DNA from: DYIU01 sp038326775 | GTDB taxonomy: Bacteria > Actinomycetota > Geothermincolia > Fen-727 > Anoxymicrobiaceae | Assembly (NCBI GenBank): GCA_038326775.1 | Contig: JBBQKJ010000059.1 | Location: 1-17,058 of the forward strand | Direction: 5' to 3' | Length of the DNA: 17,058 bases | Shown here: in pieces, positions 1 to 7,004 of the stretch | How the letters are laid out: every line of letters begins with the position of its first letter | Position numbering within the stretch: position 1 is the first letter of the stretch | Notes under the pieces: generated by a model | What the model was told of the DNA's origin: nothing | What the model saw: only the letters and a program-made list of their open reading frames with translations | The model's database searches: none | Program-made: the position numbers and the translations under genes

Positions 1-996
1 GGAAGATGCTCAAAGTGCGGCATACGGGTTGAGGAAATGCCCTGGAGCAGCGGTAAAAGCCGCCTGACCCTTCCCCTCATCATAGTGATCGCCACCTATG
101 CGAAGATCCTCTCATTCGAGGAGGTGGCACGCCTCCTGGGCGTCCACTGGAACACAGTACGCTCCGCCGTTGCAAGCGCCGTCGAATACGGTCTTGAGCA
201 CCGTGACACGACCAGCGTCATCGCCGTGGGCGTAGACGAGATATCCCGCCGCAAGGGACATAAGTACATGACGATGGTGTACGACCTTTCACGCATGAGG
301 CTTCTGTGGTGCGGGCCGGGACGTGACAAAGAGGCGCTCAAAGCTTTCTTTGATGACTGGGGAGAAGGGCGGTGCAAAGCCATCCGCGCGGCGTGCCTGG
401 ACATGTGGCAGCCCTACATAGACGTGATAGAAGAGATGCTCCCCGAAGCCGTCATGGTGTTCGACAAGTTTCACATCATACGTCACCTGGGGGACGCGGT
501 GGACAAGGTTAGAAGGGAGGAGGCGCGCAGGCTCAAGGAAGCCGGAGACCCCGAGCTCTTGAAGAAGACCCGCTACATCTGGCTCAAGAACTCTGAGAAC
601 CTGACGGATAAGCAGAGGGTCCGACTATCCGAGCTGGAGAAGCTGAACCTGAAGGTCAACAGGGCCTACCTCTTGAAGGAAGCGTTCAGACCGTTCTGGG
701 AGTACACTTACAGGAGGAACGCTGAGAAGTACCTGGACCGATGGCTCTGGTGGGCGACCCATTCAAGACTGGAGCCGATGCGCGACTTCGCCTGGATGAT
801 AAAGAGGCACAAGGAACAGATACTCAACTACTTCAAGGTGTCCATCACGAACGCGTCGGTCGAGGGGATGAACTGGAAGGCCAAGGTGGTCAGTCAGAGG
901 GCATACGGATACAGGACGGTCGGCACCTTTCAGCTGGCGCTATACCATGTGATGGCGGACCTGCCGATGCCAGAAACGACCCACAGATTCTTGTGA
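1..996 (+). CDS. ISL3-family transposase, 5' end cut by window edge
   Basis: DDE transposase that would cut and join the ends of an ISL3-family insertion sequence. The frame is open from base 1, giving 331 visible residues. It starts inside the N-terminal zinc finger (RCSKCGIRVEE), so the beginning of the gene lies outside the window and the first in-frame ATG at 37 is internal. A helix-turn-helix follows (SFEEVARLLGVHWNTVRSAV). The likely catalytic triad is D79 (GVDEIS), D155 (VFDKFH) and E288 (NASVEGMN), counted from base 1. The C-terminal block KVVSQRAYGYR is typical of the family. The visible part has no frameshift, so the element may be active. No other gene on the + strand appears to belong to it. 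Confidence 0.93.
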   Translation, partial: GRCSKCGIRVEEMPWSSGKSRLTLPLIIVIATYAKILSFEEVARLLGVHWNTVRSAVASAVEYGLEHRDTTSVIAVGVDEISRRKGHKYMTMVYDLSRMRLLWCGPGRDKEALKAFFDDWGEGRCKAIRAACLDMWQPYIDVIEEMLPEAVMVFDKFHIIRHLGDAVDKVRREEARRLKEAGDPELLKKTRYIWLKNSENLTDKQRVRLSELEKLNLKVNRAYLLKEAFRPFWEYTYRRNAEKYLDRWLWWATHSRLEPMRDFAWMIKRHKEQILNYFKVSITNASVEGMNWKAKVVSQRAYGYRTVGTFQLALYHVMADLPMPETTHRFL

Positions 997-1003
997 GGAG
1001 CTC
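981..1003 (+). repeat. Probable right terminal inverted repeat of the ISL3 element
   Basis: The transposase stop codon (994-996) lies inside a segment whose reverse complement reads GAGCTCCTCACAAGAATCTG followed by TGGG. It resembles ISL3-type ends, which often start with G and C-rich bases and contain a CTGTGGG block, with the transposase gene running into the repeat. The next eight bases (1004-1011) are fully A/T and could be the 8-bp target duplication usual for this family. The left end is outside the window, so neither the repeat nor the duplication can be confirmed. Confidence 0.4.
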
Positions 1004-1166
1004 ATATTATATCGGGTCTATATCCGCTTTCGCCTGGTCAGACCGGTTCCAGATCGAAGCCCAACGGGGGCCGGGGGCCGGACAGCCGAACGCAAGTCAG
1101 CAAAGGGCAAATGGAGATACCTTGATGATGGCAGCCGGTTAATAGATAAGTTGGAGTGTGAGACGA

Positions 1167-1436
1167 CTACTTCAGCTTGTCGGAGATCGTGCGCCCGATG
1201 AGCTCCCTGGCCACATCGTAGCTGGTCACGTTGTAACTCGAACTCTCGAAGGCCTTTCTGATTTTCTCCACCCTGTCCTGGCGGATGGGCGGAACCCCGC
1301 CTATCTTCTTGACAACCTGCTGGATGCCCTCGATCTCCTCGGCACTAAACACCATGGCCCTTAACTGCGGGCTCATGGCATGCCGTGTCCCGAGCAGCGC
1401 GAGCGTATTTTGTATTTCTCTGTCAGATAACTGCAT
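1167..1436 (-). CDS. FlgM-like anti-sigma-28 factor
   Basis: Small protein of 89 aa whose C-terminal half matches the FlgM domain: residues 50-80 read PPIRQDRVEKIRKAF, then SSYNVTSYDVARELIG. This is the pattern (I/V)R.D.V..I..A...G.Y.V....VA..L by which FlgM binds and inhibits the flagellar sigma factor FliA (sigma-28). The N-terminal half is divergent. Length fits the family. The ATG at 1436 is preceded by a weak purine-rich stretch (AAGGCTAGG). No flagellar neighbour is visible: downstream, about 160 bp away, is the ISL3 element end, so the partner genes expected after flgM (such as flgN) may have been separated by the insertion. A palindrome GCACATCATGTGC at 1463-1475 lies upstream of the start and could be regulatory. 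The family call is fairly good; the flagellar role is inferred. Confidence 0.7.
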   Translation of the reverse strand: MQLSDREIQNTLALLGTRHAMSPQLRAMVFSAEEIEGIQQVVKKIGGVPPIRQDRVEKIRKAFESSSYNVTSYDVARELIGRTISDKLK

Positions 1437-1697
1437 ATTGCCTAGCCTTCAACGGTTTCCACGCACATCATGTGCTTTACGTGTTCGGTTTCTAGTATCC
1501 CAATCGACATCGAACTTAGCACACTGAAACACTTGTTGCCGCGCCGCCGTAAAACCATTCATATGGTGCTCCCCGACATCACCAAACCGGCTATCAAAAT
1601 AGTATGTTCGGGTGAATTATCAGCACCTTCCGCCCTCCGGTTGGCGCACGATAAGAGCCCATATCGAGCACTTCTCTGATTCTGTGCGGCATAAGAA
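1437..1697. other. Intergenic region between divergent genes, no gene seen
   Basis: About 260 bp between the start of the FlgM-like gene (-) and the operator region of the HTH-MNT gene (+). The short open frames have no recognisable protein features. The only clear structure is a perfect 13-bp palindrome at 1463-1475 (GCACAT-C-ATGTGC), 27 bp upstream of the FlgM-like start. Confidence 0.5.
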
Positions 1698-1745
1698 TGT
1701 CCAGTATTATGGACAGATGTTCATTATACTGGACATGTGTCCAGT
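1698..1745. promoter_or_regulatory. Operator with four TGTCCA half-sites before the HTH-MNT gene
   Basis: Four copies of the hexamer TGTCCA, in alternating orientation, lie within 48 bp that end 20 bp before the ATG at 1766. TGTCCAGTAT (1698-1707) faces TGGACA (1710-1715) and also matches ATACTGGACA (1726-1735) as a 10-bp inverted repeat. ACTGGACA-TG-TGTCCAGT (1728-1745) is a perfect palindrome with 8-bp arms. A TATACT box (1725-1730) overlaps the array and could be the -10 element. A repressor bound here would cover the promoter, which fits autoregulation by the winged-helix domain of the gene that follows, as in many toxin-antitoxin operons. The palindromes are seen directly; the binding protein is inferred. 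Confidence 0.7.
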
Positions 1746-1765
1746 TCTTCTGCTAAGCTGGTAGC

Positions 1766-2377
1766 ATGAGATTCCATCAGCCATTGGACGATATTCTGGG
1801 AAGCAGAATAAAGGTGCGGATACTTCGAATTCTCCACAGGACTCGTGGGCAGTTCACGGGGCGAGAGATCTCGAGGCTCGTTGGTTACTCCCCGACTCAC
1901 ACTATCTCAGCCCTTCGCGACCTCGAGACAGAAGGCCTGGTCTTGAGCCAGCGCGCGGGGAAGACCGACCTGTTCAGCTTGAACGAGAAAAGCTCAGCGG
2001 TTAGAGGTGTTCTCGACCCCGTATTGAGATGGGAACAGAACCTCTATACGGAGCTGGCTAGTGTTTTCGAAGAGCAGTTGGGGGATGAACTCGTTGATAT
2101 CAGGTTGTTCGGGAGTGTTGCGAGAGGCGAGGAGCAACAGGACAGCGATGTCGACCTACTGCTCATAGTACGTGACAACGTGGATATCGAATCGACTGAA
2201 GAAAAGGGGGCGCTAGCTGCGATAGAAGCTGGTATTCGCTTCGGGCTACCGGTGGCGTCATTTGTTGTCACTGCGAGCGAATATGATAAGAAGGTGAAGA
2301 GCAAGCGCGGCTTCTGGAAGGAAATCCCGGGCAGCATTTCTATCTACAAGAGGGCTGAGAAGGAGGCAATCAGCTGA
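1766..2377 (+). CDS. Winged-helix DNA-binding domain fused to MNT nucleotidyltransferase (putative antitoxin)
   Basis: 203 aa with two domains. Residues 10-75 form a winged helix-turn-helix (KVRILRILHRTRGQF, then TGREISRLVGYSPTHTISAL, and a wing at RAGKTDLFSL). Residues 108-190 are a minimal nucleotidyltransferase with the signature GSVARGEEQQDSDVDLLLI: G116-S117 bind the nucleotide triphosphate, and D128 and D130 would hold the metal. A third acidic ligand is not obvious. In HEPN-MNT pairs the MNT protein neutralises the HEPN RNase, in the characterised MntA/HepT case by adding AMP to it. Here the extra HTH would also allow DNA binding, matching the palindromic operator just upstream. The ribosome site is weak (AAGCTGG). 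The HEPN gene follows after 23 bp. Domain calls are firm; the antitoxin role is inferred. Confidence 0.85.
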   Translation: MRFHQPLDDILGSRIKVRILRILHRTRGQFTGREISRLVGYSPTHTISALRDLETEGLVLSQRAGKTDLFSLNEKSSAVRGVLDPVLRWEQNLYTELASVFEEQLGDELVDIRLFGSVARGEEQQDSDVDLLLIVRDNVDIESTEEKGALAAIEAGIRFGLPVASFVVTASEYDKKVKSKRGFWKEIPGSISIYKRAEKEAIS

Positions 2378-2400
2378 CCAGGCAGATTCCTACACGAAAA

Positions 2401-2790
2401 GTGAACAAGTCTCTCGCTGGTAACTACTTGCGCAAGTCACAGCAGTTCTCGAGGGCCATGCACGAAGCGTTGAAGAAGGGTGATTGGGACGCCGTGGGGC
2501 TCAACGCGGTGCACTGCGCTCTATCGAGCAATGATGCCGTGCTCGTAACCGTCAAGGGGATAAGGTCCTCAAGTGCCAGGCATGCCGATGCAGCTGAATT
2601 ACTTGAACTACGCGTCAAGGTGCCTGGCGTGAAAGCAGCAGCCAGCCAGCTTAAGCGTCTCATCGCAAAGAAGAACCTCATCGAATACGAAGAAAGAATG
2701 TTCAGGGAATCGGAAGCAAGAGAGGCGGCAAAGAACGCGGAGCGCTTCCTCGACTGGGCCGAGAGAGTCATCTCCGATGAGCCGAAGTAG
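2401..2790 (+). CDS. HEPN-domain protein (putative toxin partner of the MNT gene)
   Basis: 129 aa, all alpha-helical, with the layout of HEPN domains: a first helix pair (residues 5-50, with NAVHCALSSNDAVL), a conserved basic turn (VKGIRSSSARHADAAELL, 52-68), and a last helix pair with KNLIEYEER (91-99) and AAKNAERFLDWAERV. HEPN proteins paired with MNT proteins are often ribonucleases using an R-x4-6-H motif. Here R55 and H61 are spaced R-x5-H, and the H-x-Y that MntA modifies in HepT is absent, so activity is uncertain. The start is GTG at 2401, since no ATG or good alternative lies between it and the upstream stop 23 bp away. Two-gene operon with the HTH-MNT gene. Confidence 0.72.
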   Translation: MNKSLAGNYLRKSQQFSRAMHEALKKGDWDAVGLNAVHCALSSNDAVLVTVKGIRSSSARHADAAELLELRVKVPGVKAAASQLKRLIAKKNLIEYEERMFRESEAREAAKNAERFLDWAERVISDEPK

Positions 2791-3039
2791 GGCTTCAGCT
2801 CCTGCGGCATCTCCGTCAAGTAGCCCTGAGCCTAAGTCTTAATCTCGTCAATCACCGGAATCTATCCGGAGTTGTACCGCACTTCATCGAGCTCAAAACA
2901 ACCGTCAGCAGGCCTTTCTTTGCTTGCAATGCCTTGCCCTTCGGGAGTGGCAAAGCAAGAACTACTGTACCGGACGTCGTTTACCCGCAGTGGGGAAATC
3001 ATCCTGGTAGTACGAGTATGGCTGAGGCCCCTCGCAAGG
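2791..3039. other. Spacer between convergent HEPN and Fic genes
   Basis: About 250 bp between the ends of two convergent genes. Short open frames on both strands look non-coding. Two hairpins are visible: CCGGA-ATCTA-TCCGG at 2855-2869, and a larger interrupted stem at 2920-2958, listed separately. Nothing else is recognised. Confidence 0.45.
2920..2958. terminator. Interrupted stem-loop, possible bidirectional terminator
   Basis: TTGCTT (2920-2925) pairs with AAGCAA (2953-2958), TGCC (2930-2933) with GGCA (2949-2952), and CCC-TTC-GGG closes the tip (2937-2945). It lies between the 3' ends of the HEPN (+) and Fic (-) genes, where a shared terminator would be expected. There is no U-tract on either side, so an intrinsic terminator is not certain. 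Confidence 0.3.
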
Positions 3040-4200
3040 TCATTCGCGCTCATTGGGCGGGATTCGCGAAGAAGTCAGCATGCTTGAGGTCTCACGTTGC
3101 CGGGCCAGGCTGTAACTCGCGCTTCTTCCGCCCCCCGGGTTTCTGGCAAGGACGCCTTTTGCCACGAGATCTGCTATATCGCGTTTGGCTGTTTCACGGC
3201 TCGTCCGTGTTATGCCCACGTGCTTACGATTGGTAAGACCGCCCTCGAACCCACCCGGGCCGGATTCAAAGAGCCTGTTGATCACCTTTACTTGTCGCTC
3301 GTTGAGACCCAGGTGAGCTATCTCCTGCCACATCCGGGCTTTGTCTGCGGCTTTGTGCAACTCGACATCCGAGCGCCGGATCGCTCGCGCAAGGCACTCG
3401 AGGAACCAGGCGATCCATTCTGTGATTTCCCCGTCACCCTTCTGGGTTCGTTCAAGGACATCGTAATAATCGTTGCGGTCAGCCTCGATCTGCGCGGACA
3501 TGCTGTACAGCCTGCAATCGCTGTTCTCGTCTTGAGCGAGAGCCATGTCCGCAATGGTGCGCGCAATGCGTCCATTCCCGTCCTGAAAAGGATGTATGGA
3601 CACAAACCAGAAGTGAGCGATTGCCGCACGCACAAGCCCGTCCAGTATACGTTCAGATGTCCTGAACCACTCGAGAAACTCCTCGACCATGCCCTCGACA
3701 TCCTGGGCAGGAGGGGCCTCATAGTGAAGTGTTACTTTTCCGATCGGGCCGGACACCACTTGCATCGGCTCTTTGCCACTGCGCCATTCCCCGGTGACGA
3801 TCCTGGTTATCCCTGAGTATCCACTTGGAAACAGCGCAGCCTGCCATCCCTTGAGCCGTTTGGCCGCGAGGGGATCTCGATGACGGCGGGTCGCGTCTAT
3901 AAGCATCTCAACCAGGCCGTCGACATGCCTTTCTACTGCCGGCAAGCCCGCCGTCGGCAAGCCTAATCTGCGAGCGACCGATGAGTGCACCGCCTCGCGG
4001 TCGAGTCTTTCGCCTTCTATTGCTGCCGTCGTGAGAGCTTCCTCCGCGAGCACGTCTGCCTGCAGCTCCAATTCAAAGAACTCGGCAAGGCCAAGAATCT
4101 TTCCCTGGGCCTGTCTTGCCTCCCCCAAAGGATGCAACAGAAGCCCGCTGTCCCAGCGGAATCTAGGCCACGTACTGGTCTGCCAGATGTATCGAACCAT
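3040..4200 (-). CDS. Fic-family protein (class II, DUF4172 N-terminus), AMPylase
   Basis: 386 aa. Fic proteins transfer AMP (or another nucleotide part) from a nucleotide to a hydroxyl side chain of a target protein. The catalytic loop HPFQDGNGR (203-211) is complete, with H203 as base and the GNGR anion hole. The N-terminus (YIWQTSTWPRFRWD) is the DUF4172-type extension found in many bacterial Fic proteins. The inhibitory helix motif TAAIEG (58-63) precedes the Fic core, the class II arrangement in which the glutamate blocks ATP binding. A winged-helix-like C-terminus (residues 300-370: TNRKHVGITRTSRETAKRD, then LVAKGVLARNPGGGRSASY) may bind DNA. ATG at 4200 has GGGGG seven bases upstream. 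It converges on the HEPN gene. No antitoxin gene is needed in class II. Confidence 0.92.
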   Translation of the reverse strand: MVRYIWQTSTWPRFRWDSGLLLHPLGEARQAQGKILGLAEFFELELQADVLAEEALTTAAIEGERLDREAVHSSVARRLGLPTAGLPAVERHVDGLVEMLIDATRRHRDPLAAKRLKGWQAALFPSGYSGITRIVTGEWRSGKEPMQVVSGPIGKVTLHYEAPPAQDVEGMVEEFLEWFRTSERILDGLVRAAIAHFWFVSIHPFQDGNGRIARTIADMALAQDENSDCRLYSMSAQIEADRNDYYDVLERTQKGDGEITEWIAWFLECLARAIRRSDVELHKAADKARMWQEIAHLGLNERQVKVINRLFESGPGGFEGGLTNRKHVGITRTSRETAKRDIADLVAKGVLARNPGGGRSASYSLARQRETSSMLTSSRIPPNERE

Positions 4201-4230
4201 TTAGAACCCCCGAATGGATACTAATGTGAC

Positions 4231-4276
4231 CCGAATATATAACATAATCGGTTCATGATATGACCTAATTATGAAC
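4231..4276 (-). promoter_or_regulatory. Probable Fic promoter with upstream inverted repeat
   Basis: On the minus strand an extended -10-like sequence TGTTATATA (4244-4236) lies about 36 bp before the Fic ATG, in an A/T-rich patch unlike the GC-rich surroundings. Just upstream, GTTCATAAT (4276-4268) and ATCATGAAC (4259-4251) form an inverted repeat matching at eight of nine positions, placed where an operator or activator site would lie. No clear -35 box is seen. Confidence 0.45.
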
Positions 4277-4360
4277 TACTACTGGGTCAGTGTCAATGCG
4301 ACGCAGCCTCCCTCTCCCTCCGTTACCAGCAGGAGGAGTCGAGAAACACCAGCGGGGTGG

Positions 4361-4507
4361 TCACTTCCGCCCTTCAGTGATCCTGTCGATGCGCGCTGCG
4401 AGCTCGGGGGCCAGCGCGTCCTCCTTGATAAACTCATCTATCTCAGAGAGCGAATAGTCACGGATTCTGCCAGGTTCGCCCTCCTCCGCTGAACCGGTCA
4501 ATATCAT
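4361..4507 (-). CDS. 48-codon ORF overlapping the end of the ATPase remnant
   Basis: A small frame starting at ATG 4507 (MILTGSAEEGEPG), overlapping the last 50 bases of the ATPase frame in another register and ending at TGA 4361. The part outside the overlap (RIRDYSLSEIDEFIKEDALA, then PELAARIDRITEGRK) has the look of a real protein: acidic and amphipathic, with high GC at third positions. Either it is a separate, translationally coupled small protein, or it is the true C-terminus of the ATPase displaced by one base near 4486. I cannot assign a family. A weak GGGGCC lies before the ATG. Confidence 0.4.
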   Translation of the reverse strand: MILTGSAEEGEPGRIRDYSLSEIDEFIKEDALAPELAARIDRITEGRK

Positions 4508-5621
4508 CAAGGCCCCACAGCCTCACGTCGTCTCGAGCCTTTGCCTCGTCAGTCAGGCCTTTAGTGAAACCCGACCGTGAACAGAGTATGTATATCCGGT
4601 CGCCCGGGCTTTCAATCCTGGTCTCTGTCACCTTAGACTCCAGTGCTCGAAGGTCACCCGTGCTCATCATCCTCCGGCGCCACCGGCACTCACCCCAGAG
4701 GTAGGGGCCGCCGTCCAGAGGTGTTCCACAGATGTCGATCTCGCTATTGCGGTTCCAGTACCCGCCGACACTCTCGAACCTGGCGGGCAACTCGACCCTG
4801 GAATTCGCACTCCTGACAGCCTGGCGCGCAACCTCTTCGGCTACAGGCCCAACAAACGTGTCAAAGTCGCGCTTGACGATACCAAGAACTCTCGCGGTCT
4901 CTCCCGCTTCGATCTGTTGTCTGTAGGGGACCAGGAAGCGGAACCAGAAACGCACGAAGCAGTCATTCAGCGCATAGGTCCCCCTTCTCGACTTCTCCGA
5001 GCTCTTCTCCGTGACGGGCACCTGTCGCTCAAGGAGGTCCATCTCAACCAGCTGCGCCAGGTAGTGGCTCAGGATGGATGTACTCATCTGCATGTTGGCA
5101 CCTATCTGCGCGGGCATCGTGATCCCACGAGCTACCAGCTCCAGAATACTCATGAACTTCGCAGGCTCGCGCAGCTCCTTGCTCAGGAGCAGTGGGACTT
5201 CTTCATAGAGGATTTTCATCGGGTCCAGGATCTCCTGCTCAATCAACCGCCATAGGTTTTCATAGGAGCTTGCCAGGTTGAGGTACATCGGCATCCCGCC
5301 CAGCACCCCGTAGAAGCTGACGCGGTGCTCCAGGTCTTTCCCCGGGAAGAACAACGAGGCTTGTTCGAACGAGAACGGCCTGATCCTGTGCACGCCCGTG
5401 AACCTGCCGTAGAGAGGCTCGCTCCCCTGCCTGAGCCTATCGAGCTCGCTGATTACCGAGCCGCACAAGATGATCATCGCCCCGGAGGATTCCCCCACTT
5501 CGTCCCACAGGGCTTGGATGACCGACGGCAACGCCGGGTTCTGGTGCACCATGTTCTGGAACTCGTCGAATGTCACCAGGAGCGGTTCCCCGGAGGCCCT
5601 GCGCGCGAGTCGCTCGATCGG
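4458..5621 (-). pseudogene. N-terminally truncated ATPase (DUF234/ATPase_2-type), P-loop half missing
   Basis: The open frame begins right after a TAG at 5622-5624 and reads IERLARRASGEPLLVTFDEFQNM; this last block is the Walker B strand (LLVTFDEFQ). Downstream come SSGAMIILCGSVISEL (sensor region), GVLGGMPMYL, a winged-helix segment (ITMPAQIGANMQMSTSILSH) and a nuclease-like DUF234 end (RRGTYALNDCFVRFWFRFL, then GECRW). Intact members of this family, common in archaea and some bacteria, are around 450 aa and carry a Walker A GxxxxGK(S/T) about 80-100 residues before Walker B. That part is absent, so the protein cannot bind ATP normally. The first available starts are GTG 5576 (before TFDEFQ) and internal ATGs. 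The tail may be frameshifted near 4486. Remnant status is well supported; the original role is unknown. Confidence 0.75.
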
Positions 5622-7004
5622 CTAGGGCAATATAGCCGTAAACTTCCTCATATCGGGACAGCTCTCCAAGTCCATCGCCGCCTCAAAGATGCGCTGGCGC
5701 TCGGCGTCGCTCAGGATGTTGCGAGTGCAGACCTCCAGCTTCTCCCTTATGTCGATGGGGTTCTGGTAGGAGCCCTTCATGGCCTCGGTGAACTTGCTGA
5801 GCTCCCTGCCGTCGCGAAGCACGAAAGTCACCTCGCCGCTGTTCACGCCCTCCTCGAGCTCCTTCACGTCCAGCATCGGGTCGGCGTTGAAGTGGATGCG
5901 GTCGAAGAAGGCGTGCAGCTCCGGGTCCACGATGCGCTCCCTGGCGTACTGGGCCTCGGTAAGCTCGCCGTCCACTATCGCCGCGGCCAGCGGGTAGACG
6001 GAGTTGAAGAACAGGGGCACGCAGGTGAGCCAGTCGCTCTCCGCTATCCGGCTTATCAGCTCCAGCAGCTCGTCCTTCGGCTTGGAGAGGAGCAAGGTCA
6101 CGGTGGGGCAGCGCACCTGCACCTGGTCTATATCCCGCCAGTCGATGGCGTGCTCAGCCAGGAGGTCGAGTGCCGAATCCACCAGGGCGTCCAGCCAGCC
6201 GCAGCAGGGATAGACCTTGGGTGAGTGGGTGTCGGTGCGCCAGTCGGAGCCCAGGTCGGCGACCATCTCCTCCAGCTCGTAGCGGTCGAAGATGGCGTTC
6301 GAGAAGCCGTCGGGGTGCTCGATCATCTGGCGGAACCCCTTGAAGCCGTGGGCGGCGAGCGACGCCGCGCTGATACCTGCGTAGGCCGGGGCCCCGGTTA
6401 TCATGCCCTTGGTCGGGGAGAACCACCCGGCGAACGCCTGGGTCATGGGCGGGAAGCAGGAGATGCCCACCGCGTCCATCATCGCTTCGGAGTCCAGGCC
6501 AAGTAGCTTGCCGGCGGTGAGGGCGGTGTCTATCTGGTGGTTGGGGCACGAGTTGGTGAACAGGCGGCTGCGGATGTAGGCCTTGCCGGTCCTGCCGCTT
6601 ACCTCGTTGCCGATGACGAGCGCCGTGAGGAACTCCCTGCCGCTCGCTCCCACCGCCTCGGCCACCGCCAGCGCGGTGGGGACGGTGGAGGCGCCCGAGT
6701 GCTGGGCCTGCAGGTAGTCCTCCCACTCCAGGGTCTGTGCCGCGAAGGCGTTAGCCATCCCGGCGTGGCGCATGCTGGTCTTCAAGCCCGCGCCCACGAC
6801 GGTGGACTCCTCGCGATCGCCCCAGGAGGCGATGGCGCTGTAGAGGGGCCTGCAGATGTCGGTGCGGCTGGAGGCGTAGATGGCGGCGATGATGCCCACC
6901 ACCTGCTCTGTTGCGCAGGTGACGGTCCTGGCGGGGATGTCCTCGAAGGCGAGGCCGGCGGCCCACTCGGAGAGCATCCGCGTGACTGGGATGGTCGTGG
7001 TCAT
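5622..7004 (-). CDS. MmgE/PrpD-family protein
   Basis: 460 aa, full length for the MmgE/PrpD family, whose members include 2-methylcitrate dehydratase, cis-aconitate decarboxylase and iminodisuccinate epimerase. Typical blocks are the N-terminal all-helical domain (ARTVTCATEQVVGIIA), the family core ANAFAAQTLEWEDYLQAQHS followed by GASTVPTALAVAEAVG (84-120), and C-terminal dimer-domain segments (PLFFNSVYPLAAAIVDGE). The frame is open further upstream, but ATG 7004 is chosen because it overlaps the stop of the preceding gene as ATGA, the mark of translational coupling, and because the family start MTTTIPVTRMLSEW fits there. Substrate is not predictable; no prpB, prpC or acyl-CoA genes are nearby, so a propionate role is unsupported. 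Its TAG stop is exactly the boundary of the truncated ATPase. Confidence 0.88.
   Translation of the reverse strand: MTTTIPVTRMLSEWAAGLAFEDIPARTVTCATEQVVGIIAAIYASSRTDICRPLYSAIASWGDREESTVVGAGLKTSMRHAGMANAFAAQTLEWEDYLQAQHSGASTVPTALAVAEAVGASGREFLTALVIGNEVSGRTGKAYIRSRLFTNSCPNHQIDTALTAGKLLGLDSEAMMDAVGISCFPPMTQAFAGWFSPTKGMITGAPAYAGISAASLAAHGFKGFRQMIEHPDGFSNAIFDRYELEEMVADLGSDWRTDTHSPKVYPCCGWLDALVDSALDLLAEHAIDWRDIDQVQVRCPTVTLLLSKPKDELLELISRIAESDWLTCVPLFFNSVYPLAAAIVDGELTEAQYARERIVDPELHAFFDRIHFNADPMLDVKELEEGVNSGEVTFVLRDGRELSKFTEAMKGSYQNPIDIREKLEVCTRNILSDAERQRIFEAAMDLESCPDMRKFTAILP

Noticed and set aside
2862..3053. 63-codon minus frame and 71-codon plus frame with repeated VRY/YRT words
   Set aside because: The two TGTACCG-containing stretches agree at only about 12 of 17 bases, and neither frame resembles a protein family.
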